Notes under the pieces: generated by a model
The model's database searches: none
Told to the model about the DNA's origin: nothing
The model's input: only the letters and a program-made list of their open reading frames with translations
Shown: positions 6,175 to 13,445 of the stretch, piece after piece
How the letters are laid out: every line of letters starts with the position of its first letter
Numbering within the stretch: position 1 is the first letter of the stretch
Made by a program: the position numbers and the translations under genes
Source: Dehalococcoidia bacterium SM23_28_2
Lineage (GTDB): Bacteria > Chloroflexota > Dehalococcoidia > SM23-28-2
Assembly (NCBI GenBank): GCA_001303545.1
Contig: LJUA01000045.1
Span: forward strand, 1-16,973
Direction: 5' to 3'
Length of the DNA stretch: 16,973 bases

Positions 6175-6957
6175 ATGAACTCTGAAGCTCTGGTCTACGA
6201 GAAGGACGACGGCGTCGCCTGGGTCACCCTCAACCGGCCCGACGTCCTCAACGCCCTGAACATGGAGATGCGCGACGAGCTGTGGCAGGCTCTCCATGCT
6301 TTGGAGGACGACCCCGATGTGGCGGTGGCCATCTTCAGGGGTGCGGGAGAGCGAGCCTTCTCCGCCGGCGCCGACATCAGCGAGTTCGGCACAGCTCCTT
6401 CGGTGGTGGAAGCGCGACGGGCGCGCCGGGAGCGCGATCTGTGGGGCTACATGCTGGCCATCGAGAAGCCTCTCATCGCGGCCGTCCACGGCTTCGTCCT
6501 CGGGGCCGGTATCGAGCTGAGCATGTGCTGCGACCTGCGCATCGCCGCCGACGATGCTCGTCTGGGCCTGCCGGAGGTCAGCCTGGCTTACATCCCCTCG
6601 GCTGGAGGTACACAGCTCCTTCCCCGCACCGTCAGCCCGGGGCTGGCCATGGGCCTCATCCTGTCTGGCGATGCCATCGATGCCCAGGAGGCCCTGCGCA
6701 TCGGCCTGGTGCAGCGGGTGGTGCCCCGCCGCCGCCTCTACGCTGAGGCCGAGGCGCTGGCCCGCCGGCTAATGACACGCGGGCCGCTGGCGCTGCGACA
6801 CGCCAAGAAGGCGGTGACCGAGGGCCTGGATCTGCCCCTGGCCGAGGGCCTGGCCCTGGAGGCTCGCCTGGCCCGCCTGGTTCTCGCCAGCCAGGATGCC
6901 CGCGAGGGCATCAAGGCCCAGCGAGAGGGCAGGGCGCCGCAGTTCGCGGGGGTGTAG
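6175..6957 (+). CDS. Enoyl-CoA hydratase/isomerase family protein (copy 2)
   Basis: This 260-residue crotonase-superfamily protein is expected to act on a CoA thioester in the cytoplasm, hydrating a 2-enoyl-CoA or carrying out an isomerase-type step. The two catalytic glutamates of hydratases are present, Glu114 (LGAGIEL) and Glu134 (GLPEVSL). The oxyanion-hole segments are FSAGADI (62-68) and the Gly before Ile-Glu; AGGTQLLPR lies at 143-151. The ATG at 6175 has only a weak AAGAAG before it, but gives the family length. An open reading frame runs in the same frame from 5350 through this gene, joined by out-of-frame sequence from copy 1; that fusion is not taken as the real product. The stop is 25 bases before the acyl-CoA synthetase start. 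Confidence 0.88.
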   Translation: MNSEALVYEKDDGVAWVTLNRPDVLNALNMEMRDELWQALHALEDDPDVAVAIFRGAGERAFSAGADISEFGTAPSVVEARRARRERDLWGYMLAIEKPLIAAVHGFVLGAGIELSMCCDLRIAADDARLGLPEVSLAYIPSAGGTQLLPRTVSPGLAMGLILSGDAIDAQEALRIGLVQRVVPRRRLYAEAEALARRLMTRGPLALRHAKKAVTEGLDLPLAEGLALEARLARLVLASQDAREGIKAQREGRAPQFAGV

Positions 6958-6982
6958 GAACCAGGAGTCGAAGGGAGGGGAG

Positions 6983-8539
6983 ATGAATACCGCCGAGTTC
7001 CTGACGATCAGCGCTTCCATCGTGCCTGAGCGGGAAGCGCTGGTCTGCAACGGCACCCGTCTTACCTACCTGCAGGTGCAGGAGCGGGTCAATCGCCTGG
7101 CTAACGCCCTCACGGACCTGGGTGTGGAGAGCGGCCAGAAGGTGGCCGTCATGGCCCTCAACTCCCATCGATCCGTCGAGGTCTACTACGCCTGCGCCAA
7201 GCTGGGGGCGGTATTCGTTCCCATCAACTATCGAGCCAAGAGAGAAGAGCTGACCTACATTGTGAACAACTCCGAGGCCTCGATCCTCTTCGTCGGAGAG
7301 CGCTATCTGGAACTCATCGCCTCCATACGGCCCGAGCTAAGGGGCGTCCGCCACTTCATTTGCTACGACGGCCGCCCCCAGGGGATGCAGAACTACGAGG
7401 ACGTCATCGCCAGATACGAGCCCGAGGAGGTGTTCGTGGAGGTCGACGACAATGACCCCACCGTCCTCTTGTACACCAGCGGCACTACCGCTATGCCCAA
7501 GGGCGTCGTCCTCACCTATCTCAGCCTCTCGGTATACGTGACCAACACCGTCGAGCCCGCCAACCCCGAGACGCACGACATCACGATGCTGTCGGTGCCC
7601 GTCTACCACGTCGCTGGGGCCACGGCCATCATGTCATCCATCTGGGGAGGGCGTACCCTGGTGGTGTTGCCGCAGTTCGAACCTCACGCCTGGCTGGAGG
7701 CAGTGCAGAGCGAGCGGGTCACCCACAGCTTCGTGGTGCCTACTATGCTCAGCCGGATCATGGAAGAGCCGGACTTCGACAAGTACGACCTTAGTTCCCT
7801 CAAGCTTCTGGCCTACGGCGCTGCTCCCATGCCCTACGAGGTGGTCCGCAAGGCGGTGGATGTGTTCAAGTGCGGCCTGATGAACGCCTATGGTCAGACG
7901 GAGAGCACCTCCACCATCACCTACCTTGGCCCTGAGGACCACATCATCGAGGGCACAGAGGAGGAGAAGCAGAGAAAGCTGGAGCGCCTGAAGTCGGTAG
8001 GGCGGGCGATGGAGGATGTGCAGATCGCCATCATGGACCCTGAGGGCAACATCCTGGCGCCCGGCCAGGAGGGGGAGATCGTGGCCCAGGGGGCCCGCCT
8101 GATGACCGGCTACTGGAAGCGGGATGAAGAGACAGCCGAGGCTCTGGTCGATGGCTGGCTGCACACCGGCGACGTCGGCTGGATGGACGGGGGTGGCTAC
8201 GTGTTCATCACCGGGCGCACCAAGGACCTGATCATCCGCGGAGGGGAGAACATCTCCCCCGGCGAGATCGAGACCGTCCTGGAGCAGCACCCCAAGATCG
8301 GGGAGGCGGCGGTCATCGGCGTTCCCCACTTGGAGTGGGGTGAGGAGGTGAAGGCCATCGTCGTCCTCAAGCCGGGGGAGTCGGCCACCGCCGATGAGAT
8401 CATGCAGTACGCCAGGAGCCGCATGGCCAGCTTCAAGGCGCCAAAATACGTGACGTTTGTAGATGAGCTGCCTCGCAACTATCTGGGCAAGGTGCTGAAG
8501 ACAGATCTCCGCAGACTCTACGGCGCGCCCACGCCCTAG
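6983..8539 (+). CDS. AMP-forming acyl-CoA synthetase (ANL superfamily)
   Basis: This 518-residue protein activates a carboxylic acid with ATP to an acyl-AMP, then forms the CoA thioester. Core motifs in order are the P-loop TSGTTAMPKG (165-174), the A5 motif NAYGQTEST (301-309), the adenylate-binding TGD (395-397), the hinge GRTKDLIIRGGENISPGEIE (411-430), and the A10 lysine Lys503 in NYLGKVLK. Length is normal for the family. GGGAGGGG before the ATG at 6983 fixes the start; an in-frame extension back to 6896 overlaps the hydratase and is rejected. The neighbours suggest a fatty, aromatic or terpenoid acid as substrate, but none can be assigned from sequence. It ends the first plus-strand catabolic unit. 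Confidence 0.93.
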   Translation: MNTAEFLTISASIVPEREALVCNGTRLTYLQVQERVNRLANALTDLGVESGQKVAVMALNSHRSVEVYYACAKLGAVFVPINYRAKREELTYIVNNSEASILFVGERYLELIASIRPELRGVRHFICYDGRPQGMQNYEDVIARYEPEEVFVEVDDNDPTVLLYTSGTTAMPKGVVLTYLSLSVYVTNTVEPANPETHDITMLSVPVYHVAGATAIMSSIWGGRTLVVLPQFEPHAWLEAVQSERVTHSFVVPTMLSRIMEEPDFDKYDLSSLKLLAYGAAPMPYEVVRKAVDVFKCGLMNAYGQTESTSTITYLGPEDHIIEGTEEEKQRKLERLKSVGRAMEDVQIAIMDPEGNILAPGQEGEIVAQGARLMTGYWKRDEETAEALVDGWLHTGDVGWMDGGGYVFITGRTKDLIIRGGENISPGEIETVLEQHPKIGEAAVIGVPHLEWGEEVKAIVVLKPGESATADEIMQYARSRMASFKAPKYVTFVDELPRNYLGKVLKTDLRRLYGAPTP

Positions 8540-8547
8540 CCGCACTG

Positions 8548-8576
8548 TTGACCCTCACTTGGGCGGACGCTATGAT
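8548..8576 (+). promoter_or_regulatory. Candidate sigma70-type promoter for the EMO-etfBA operon
   Basis: TTGACC (8548-8553) and TATGAT (8571-8576) are separated by 17 bases, with 5 of 6 matches in each box. The predicted start is near 8583, about 70 bases before the ATG at 8654. It lies just after the synthetase stop, so this operon probably has its own control although read-through is possible. Confidence 0.65.
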
Positions 8577-8577
8577 G

Positions 8578-8591
8578 GTGAACGGTTTCAC
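8578..8591. promoter_or_regulatory. Small palindrome at the predicted transcription start
   Basis: GTGAA and TTCAC form a perfect 5-bp inverted repeat with a CGGT centre, directly after the -10 box and covering the predicted +1. A repressor bound here would block initiation (inference). It is short, so chance is possible. Confidence 0.3.
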
Positions 8592-8653
8592 ACTGATGGA
8601 GCGACCTCTGGCATCCACTATGGCGACGACCTTGGTGTTGGAAGGAGTAGCGG

Positions 8654-10732
8654 ATGGCGCCCTCTGTCCAGTTCCCTGGTAACGTATTCTTCTACCTCAT
8701 ATTTGTCTCTGCCTTAGTTTTCTTTGCCTATAGTGCTTACGTTCGCATCTACCTTCTCCTCCTGGGCAAACCCGATTTGCGCCTCGACCGCCTTTGGGAG
8801 CGCATAGTCTCCTTCGTGCCGCTGGTGCTAGTCATCTGGCGCGTCATTCGTCCCCGCTACTGGTACTCGGGCGTTCTTCACCTGGCTATCTTCTGGGGCT
8901 TCATGACCTTCCAGCTCAACACCATCAACTTCTTTCTGGAAGGTTTCAGCGACGACCTGAGCTTCATGTCCTGGGCCAGCGCGCCCTGGCTGGCCTACTT
9001 CCCGGTGATGCAGGCCTTCGAGATCCTGACGCTCATTGGGGTGGTCATGGCCCTGGCCCGCCGTGAGATCTACAAGCCGCCCCGTCTCTCCCTGAACTGG
9101 GACGCCCGCATCATCCTCGGCTTCATCGGCATCTTGATGATCACCGACCTGTTCGCTGTCGCCTTCCAGATCGCCATTGAGCCCTTCTCTCACAGCGAGC
9201 GGGCCTTCTTCTCCAACGCCATGGCCGAGACGTTCAAAGGCACCGACGTGGATGTCCTCAAAGCCTGGCACACCACCTTCTGGTACGCCCACCTGCTGGA
9301 CTTCCTGCTCTTCCTGAACTTCCTCCCCTACTCCAAGCACCTGCACATATTTACCGCCGCTCCCAACGTCTTCTTCCGCCGCCTTCAGCCCACCGGTGTC
9401 CTCCAGCCCATCCCCAACCTGGAGGAGCAGGAGGTGTTCGGCGTCGGACGTATCCAGGACTACACCTGGAAGCAGCTCCTGGACGGCTACACCTGCACCG
9501 AGTGCGGCCGCTGCCAGGAGGCCTGTCCCGCCTACAACACCGGCAAGGAGCTGTCTCCCAAGGAGATCTCCCACCAGCTCCGCCAGCAACTGCTGGTGAA
9601 CGCATCGGATCTCCTGCCGGTACCCGTGCTTAACATCAATGTCACCGGCGAGCGCGGCGTGCCGCTGACGGAAGCTATGGGCTTCAACCCCATATGGGAC
9701 TGCGTTACCTGCGGTGCCTGCCAGTACGAATGTCCGGTGTTCATCGAGCACATCCAGGCGATCATGGACGTTCGCCGCTACCTGGTGATGGACGAGGCCC
9801 GCATGCCGGAGACGGCCCAGGCCACCCTCATGCAGCTGGAGCAGCGCGGTCACCCCTGGCGGGGCACCCCTCTTGGTCGCACTTCCTGGATCGAGGAGAT
9901 GGGCGACGTGCCCATGTTCGACGGCAGCCAGGAGTACCTGTTCTGGGTAGGCTGCACCGGCGCTTTGTCCGAGCGGAATGTCTTGACCACCAAGGCCATC
10001 GTCAGGCTGCTGAACCAGGCCGGAGTGAGCTACGGCGTTCTGGGAGCGGAGGAGGGCTGCTGTGGCGACCCCGCTCGCCGCCTTGGCAACGAGTACCTCT
10101 TCATGCTCCAGGCCCAGCAGAACATCGAGCTATTCAATACTAAGGGCGTTAAGAAGATCATCGCCAGCTGCCCCCATGGCTTCAACACCTTCAAGAACGA
10201 ATACCCCCAGTTCGATGGCCATTTCGAAGTGATCCATCACGCCGACTTGTTCGCTCAGCTCGTCAAGCAAGGCACGCTGAAGCCGCAGGAGGCTCTGGCC
10301 CAGAAGATCACCTACCACGACTCCTGCTACCTGGGCCGCCACAACAACCTTTACGATTCGCCTCGCCGCATCGTTGCCGGCCTGCCCGGCGCTGAGGCTG
10401 TGGAGATGCCTCGGACAGGGGCACAGAGCTTCTGCTGCGGCGCCGGTGGCGGACACATGTGGGTGGAGGAGAACCCCGGCAAGCGGATAAACCAGGAGCG
10501 GACCGAAGAGGCGACAGCCACAGGCGCCCAGATCGTCGCCACTGCCTGCCCCTTCTGCTTGCAGATGTTCGAGGACGGCATCGGCGCCGTGCCTGAAGCG
10601 GCCGAGCGAGAGATTAAGGTCTACGATGTGGCGGAACTGCTGGACATGTCGGTGGCTCCTGCGTCCGCTGTCCCCGAGGCGGCCAAGGCCGACCCGCCGC
10701 AGGGGCAGAGCGAGGAGCCGGTTCAGCAGTGA
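8654..10732 (+). CDS. Membrane HdrD-like Fe-S oxidoreductase (ETF:menaquinone oxidoreductase, EMO type)
   Basis: This 692-residue protein has an N-terminal membrane part (about 1-225) with roughly five or six hydrophobic segments and histidines suited to heme b ligation (His76, His206, His213), like NarI. Two [4Fe-4S] ferredoxin motifs follow (Cys281/284/287/291 and Cys350/353/356/360). Two CCG domains come next: Cys434, Cys469-470 and Cys506; then Cys558, Cys594-595, Cys632 and Cys635. The first CCG domain has Gly509 where a CxxC second cysteine often lies. The protein resembles the DUF224/HdrD-like oxidoreductases encoded beside etfBA in syntrophic bacteria, which pass electrons from reduced ETF to (methyl)menaquinone. 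The directly following etfB and etfA support that role. GAAGGAG at 8641-8647 precedes the ATG. The C-terminal tail is Ala/Pro/Gln-rich and probably disordered. Confidence 0.9.
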   Translation: MAPSVQFPGNVFFYLIFVSALVFFAYSAYVRIYLLLLGKPDLRLDRLWERIVSFVPLVLVIWRVIRPRYWYSGVLHLAIFWGFMTFQLNTINFFLEGFSDDLSFMSWASAPWLAYFPVMQAFEILTLIGVVMALARREIYKPPRLSLNWDARIILGFIGILMITDLFAVAFQIAIEPFSHSERAFFSNAMAETFKGTDVDVLKAWHTTFWYAHLLDFLLFLNFLPYSKHLHIFTAAPNVFFRRLQPTGVLQPIPNLEEQEVFGVGRIQDYTWKQLLDGYTCTECGRCQEACPAYNTGKELSPKEISHQLRQQLLVNASDLLPVPVLNINVTGERGVPLTEAMGFNPIWDCVTCGACQYECPVFIEHIQAIMDVRRYLVMDEARMPETAQATLMQLEQRGHPWRGTPLGRTSWIEEMGDVPMFDGSQEYLFWVGCTGALSERNVLTTKAIVRLLNQAGVSYGVLGAEEGCCGDPARRLGNEYLFMLQAQQNIELFNTKGVKKIIASCPHGFNTFKNEYPQFDGHFEVIHHADLFAQLVKQGTLKPQEALAQKITYHDSCYLGRHNNLYDSPRRIVAGLPGAEAVEMPRTGAQSFCCGAGGGHMWVEENPGKRINQERTEEATATGAQIVATACPFCLQMFEDGIGAVPEAAEREIKVYDVAELLDMSVAPASAVPEAAKADPPQGQSEEPVQQ

Positions 10733-10781
10733 GAGAATGCATTTGGTTAATGGAATCTGATACTTTGGATGATAAGTCTGT

Positions 10782-10805
10782 GCCCCGCCCCAACGCAGGC
10801 GGGGC
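10782..10805 (+). other. GC-rich hairpin before etfB
   Basis: GCCCCGCC (10782-10789) pairs with GGCGGGGC (10798-10805) around an 8-base loop. There is no T-tract after it, so it is not a classical terminator. It ends about two bases before the etfB Shine-Dalgarno region and may tune etfB translation, or mark an mRNA processing or stability site between the EMO gene and etfB (inference). Confidence 0.5.
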
Positions 10806-10823
10806 GGAGGGAGGAGGCATATC

Positions 10824-11630
10824 ATGCTTCACATGATTTGCTGCGTTAAGCAGGTGCCCGACCCGGAGACGCCTGCCTCGCAGTTCAAGGTTGACGAGGC
10901 GACTAAGAAGGTGTTGCCGGTGCCGGGTATTCAGCCAGTGCCCGACGAATACGCTATCCTGGGGGTGGAGGCTGCTTTGCGCATTCGCGACGCTGTGGGC
11001 GAGGCCAAGATCACCATCCTTACTCTCGGCCCTGAGGCCGCTCGCGATGCCGTCAAGCACGCTCTGGCCATGGGTGCCGATGAGGGCGTGCAGCTCACCG
11101 ATGCGGCTTTCGAAAACGGTGACAGCTTCGCCACCGCTCGCGCTCTAGCAGCGGCCATCAAGAAGCTGGAACCCTTCGATCTCGTCCTCTGTGGGCGCCA
11201 GGCGCCGGACTGGGACGTGGGCGTGACCCCTTCGATCGTCGCCGACATACTGAGCCTGCCCTGCATAACCCGCGCCAGTAACGTGAAGGTCAGCGATGGC
11301 ACCCTGCAGGTGGAGCGGGTGCTTTCGGATGGATTCGAGACGGTGGAGGCCAGCCTTCCCGCCGTGGTTACCGTCAGCAACGAGCTGGGTGAGCCACGCT
11401 ATCCTCAGTTGAAACAGATCATGGCCGCTGCCAAGAAGCAGGTAAGCGTCTGGTCGGCGGGCGACCTCGGGGTCGACTCTTCGCAGCTAGGTGCCGCTGG
11501 CTCTCTTCTTTCCCTGGACCGCCTCTACGTGCCCGTGCAGGATGTCAAATGCGAGTTCATCGAAGGAGAGACCCCGGAGGAATCAGCCGAGAAGCTGGCC
11601 GCCAAGCTTCGGGAGGAGAAGCTCATCTAG
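10824..11630 (+). CDS. etfB: Electron transfer flavoprotein, beta subunit
   Basis: This 268-residue protein matches EtfB. The N-terminus carries the CVKQVPDP strand and PVPDEYAILGVEAAL helix start. The typical nucleotide-binding region CGRQAPDWDVGVTPSIVAD begins near residue 122, and the recognition-loop-like stretch NELGEPRYPQLKQIMAA follows at about 188-204. With EtfA it forms the FAD-containing heterodimer that takes electrons from acyl-CoA dehydrogenases. The ATG at 10824 is favoured by GAGGAGGC six bases upstream; a second ATG three codons on (10833) would also match family starts. The neighbouring EMO gene suggests electrons go to menaquinone. Whether it bifurcates electrons cannot be decided from sequence alone. 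Confidence 0.94.
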   Translation: MLHMICCVKQVPDPETPASQFKVDEATKKVLPVPGIQPVPDEYAILGVEAALRIRDAVGEAKITILTLGPEAARDAVKHALAMGADEGVQLTDAAFENGDSFATARALAAAIKKLEPFDLVLCGRQAPDWDVGVTPSIVADILSLPCITRASNVKVSDGTLQVERVLSDGFETVEASLPAVVTVSNELGEPRYPQLKQIMAAAKKQVSVWSAGDLGVDSSQLGAAGSLLSLDRLYVPVQDVKCEFIEGETPEESAEKLAAKLREEKLI

Positions 11631-11676
11631 AGGCCTGCCTGCCGGGATGCAGGCCGGAGCAAGGAGAAAATGAACG

Positions 11677-12669
11677 ATGGCTAACGAGAGCGGAGTACTG
11701 GTTTTTGGGGAAGTGGAGGAGGGTGCCCTGGCCTCCATCAGCTCGGAAATGTTGGGCGCCGCCCGGCGGCTGGCCGACCAGCTGGGCCAGCCCGTTCAGG
11801 CAGCCCTTCTGGGACAAGGCGTGGAGTCCCTAGCCCAGGGGTTGATCGCTGCCGGAGCGGACAAGGTCTACGTGGTGGATGATCCCGCCCTGGCGGAATA
11901 CCAGAGCGATGCCTTTCTCCCGGCCGCCGAGAAGGTTTGTCGCGAAGCCAATCCCTCTATTGTCCTTCTGGGTCAGACGGATGTCGGCCGTGACTTGGCC
12001 CCTCGCCTGGCCTTTCGCCTGGAGACGGCGGTGGCTATGGACTGCCTCGACCTGGCCGTCAGCGACGGCCGCCTGGTGATGACCCGCGCCTGCTATGGCG
12101 GCAACGCCAATGCCCAGCATACTTGCAAGACAATGCCTCAGATGGCCACTGTCAGGGTCAAGTCGCAGGAGCCTTTGGCGCCCGACAGCTCTCGCCAGGG
12201 AGAAGTGGTCAAGATAGCTGCCGGCGTTGATGCCTCCGCGGTGCGCACCAAGATCACCGATAGGCGCAAGGAGGAGGCAGAGGGCATACGTTTGGAGGAT
12301 GCCGAGGTAATCGTGGGCGGAGGCCGTGGCATGGGCAGCGTTGAGGCGTTCCAGACGCTCGAGGAGTTGGCTGGCCTGATGAAGGGCGCGGTAGGAGCCA
12401 CCCGCGCGGCCTGCGACATGGGCTGGTATCCGATACCGAAGCAGATAGGACTCACCGGCAAGGTGGTCAGCCCCACCCTCTACATAGCGGTCGCCATTTC
12501 CGGTGCTAGCCAGCACATGGCTGGTCTCAGTGGGACCAAGAACATCATCGCCGTCAACAAAGACCCCGAGGCCAACATCTTCCGTTACTGTCGCTACGGC
12601 ATCGTGGGCGACTGGAAGACGGTTATCCCGCCCTTCTTGAACAAAGTTCGCGAGTTGAAATCAGGATAG
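11677..12669 (+). CDS. etfA: Electron transfer flavoprotein, alpha subunit
   Basis: This 330-residue protein is EtfA. The N-terminal domain runs to about residue 195. The FAD domain carries GGGRGMGS (214-221), GATRAACDMGWYP (240-252), QIGLTGKVVSPTLYIAVAIS (256-275), a region contacting FAD, and the terminal NKDPEANIF (294-302). It partners EtfB, 46 bases upstream, and shares its operon with the EMO gene. The start needs care: AAGGAG at 11661-11666 lies 10 bases before the ATG at 11677, but closer to another ATG at 11670 in a different frame that encodes only four residues before TAA. That mini-frame overlaps the etfA start and may affect its translation. A strong terminator follows the gene. 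Confidence 0.94.
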   Translation: MANESGVLVFGEVEEGALASISSEMLGAARRLADQLGQPVQAALLGQGVESLAQGLIAAGADKVYVVDDPALAEYQSDAFLPAAEKVCREANPSIVLLGQTDVGRDLAPRLAFRLETAVAMDCLDLAVSDGRLVMTRACYGGNANAQHTCKTMPQMATVRVKSQEPLAPDSSRQGEVVKIAAGVDASAVRTKITDRRKEEAEGIRLEDAEVIVGGGRGMGSVEAFQTLEELAGLMKGAVGATRAACDMGWYPIPKQIGLTGKVVSPTLYIAVAISGASQHMAGLSGTKNIIAVNKDPEANIFRYCRYGIVGDWKTVIPPFLNKVRELKSG

Positions 12670-12688
12670 GCTTTTCCGTTACAAGCAG

Positions 12689-12729
12689 AAGGGGCATGAG
12701 CCCGCAGAGGCCGGGCCCATGCCCCTTTT
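12689..12729 (+). terminator. Rho-independent terminator after etfA
   Basis: A 10-bp stem (AAGGGGCATG with CATGCCCCTT), one A/C mismatch, and a further 5-bp stem (GCCCG with CGGGC) enclose a 7-base loop, with TTTT at 12726-12729. It closes the EMO-etfBA transcript and separates it from coaE. Confidence 0.88.
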
Positions 12730-12755
12730 ATGTTGATCGGCGGAAGCAGTTGGGT

Positions 12756-12783
12756 TTGCCATCGCTCAGATTTTCGGTAAGAT
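12756..12783 (+). promoter_or_regulatory. Weak candidate promoter for coaE
   Basis: TTGCCA (12756-12761, 5 of 6) and TAAGAT (12778-12783, 4 of 6) are separated by 16 bases. The predicted start near 12790 would leave almost no leader and would favour translation from the ATG at 12794. A promoter is expected somewhere here because a terminator lies just upstream. Confidence 0.35.
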
Positions 12784-13408
12784 GGATATGAGTATGTTTG
12801 TGATAGGGCTCACCGGCGGCATCGGCAGCGGCAAGTCCACCGTTTCCGAAATGCTGCGCGCCAAGGGTGCAGCTATGGTCTACGCCGACCAGATAGGCCA
12901 CGAGGCCTATCGGCCGGGCACTCCGGTGTGGCAGCAGGTAGTAGATGCCTTCGGCCGCCAGGTGGTGGGAGGCGACGGCCAGATCGACCGGCGCAAGCTG
13001 GGCCAGGTAGTGTTCAGCGATCCCCAGGCTTGCCGTCGCCTGGACGCCATCACTCACCCGCCCATGAAGCGGATGATGGCCGAGAGGCTGGAGGAATTGC
13101 GGCGGCAGGGCACCAGGGTGGCGGTGCTGGAGGCCGCTATCCTCATCGAGGCCGGCTGGGATGAACTGGCGGACGAGGTGTGGATGACCGTCGTTTCCCC
13201 TGAGGTGGCCGCTCAGCGGTCGATGGAGCGCAGCGGCCTCAGTCGGGAGCAGGCGGAGGCCCGCATCGCCGCTCAGCTCTCCAACGAAGAGCGGCTGAAG
13301 CATGCCCAGGTGGTTATCGACACCAACTGCACTCTAGAAGAGGTGGCCCAGCGGGTTGATGAGCTCTGGGATGATCTGATCGGTCGATTGGCTGCCAAGG
13401 CGACATAA
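12782..13408 (+). CDS. coaE: Dephospho-CoA kinase
   Basis: This protein of about 208 residues phosphorylates the 3'-hydroxyl of dephospho-CoA, the last step of CoA synthesis, in the cytoplasm. The Walker A motif GGIGSGKST lies at 12-20, the family's YADQIGHEAY segment at 34-43, Asp-Ala-Ile-Thr-His-Pro at about 93-98, and a helical C-terminus with the lid arginines. Three in-frame ATGs (12782, 12788, 12794) compete. None has a clear Shine-Dalgarno, and the third gives the most typical N-terminus and suits the promoter candidate; the longest is given here. The gene follows the etfA terminator and precedes the AAA ATPase by 37 bases. Its placement beside CoA-thioester catabolism may be chance, as coaE is a housekeeping gene. 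Confidence 0.92.
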   Translation: MDMSMFVIGLTGGIGSGKSTVSEMLRAKGAAMVYADQIGHEAYRPGTPVWQQVVDAFGRQVVGGDGQIDRRKLGQVVFSDPQACRRLDAITHPPMKRMMAERLEELRRQGTRVAVLEAAILIEAGWDELADEVWMTVVSPEVAAQRSMERSGLSREQAEARIAAQLSNEERLKHAQVVIDTNCTLEEVAQRVDELWDDLIGRLAAKAT

Positions 13409-13445
13409 GTCGCTTCTCGGCAGGTAAGGAAGTCGCGAAGGAATA

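Noticed and set aside
7634..8545. 303-codon minus-strand open frame
   Set aside because: It is antisense to the acyl-CoA synthetase, which has all its motifs.
8828..9853. 341-codon minus-strand open frame
   Set aside because: It is antisense to the EMO-type gene; its repeated Gly/Val/Glu text reflects codon bias.
13409..13445. Repeated AGTCGC and CTTC/GAAG in the coaE-ATPase gap as an operator
   Set aside because: The repeats are too short and irregular to separate from chance.
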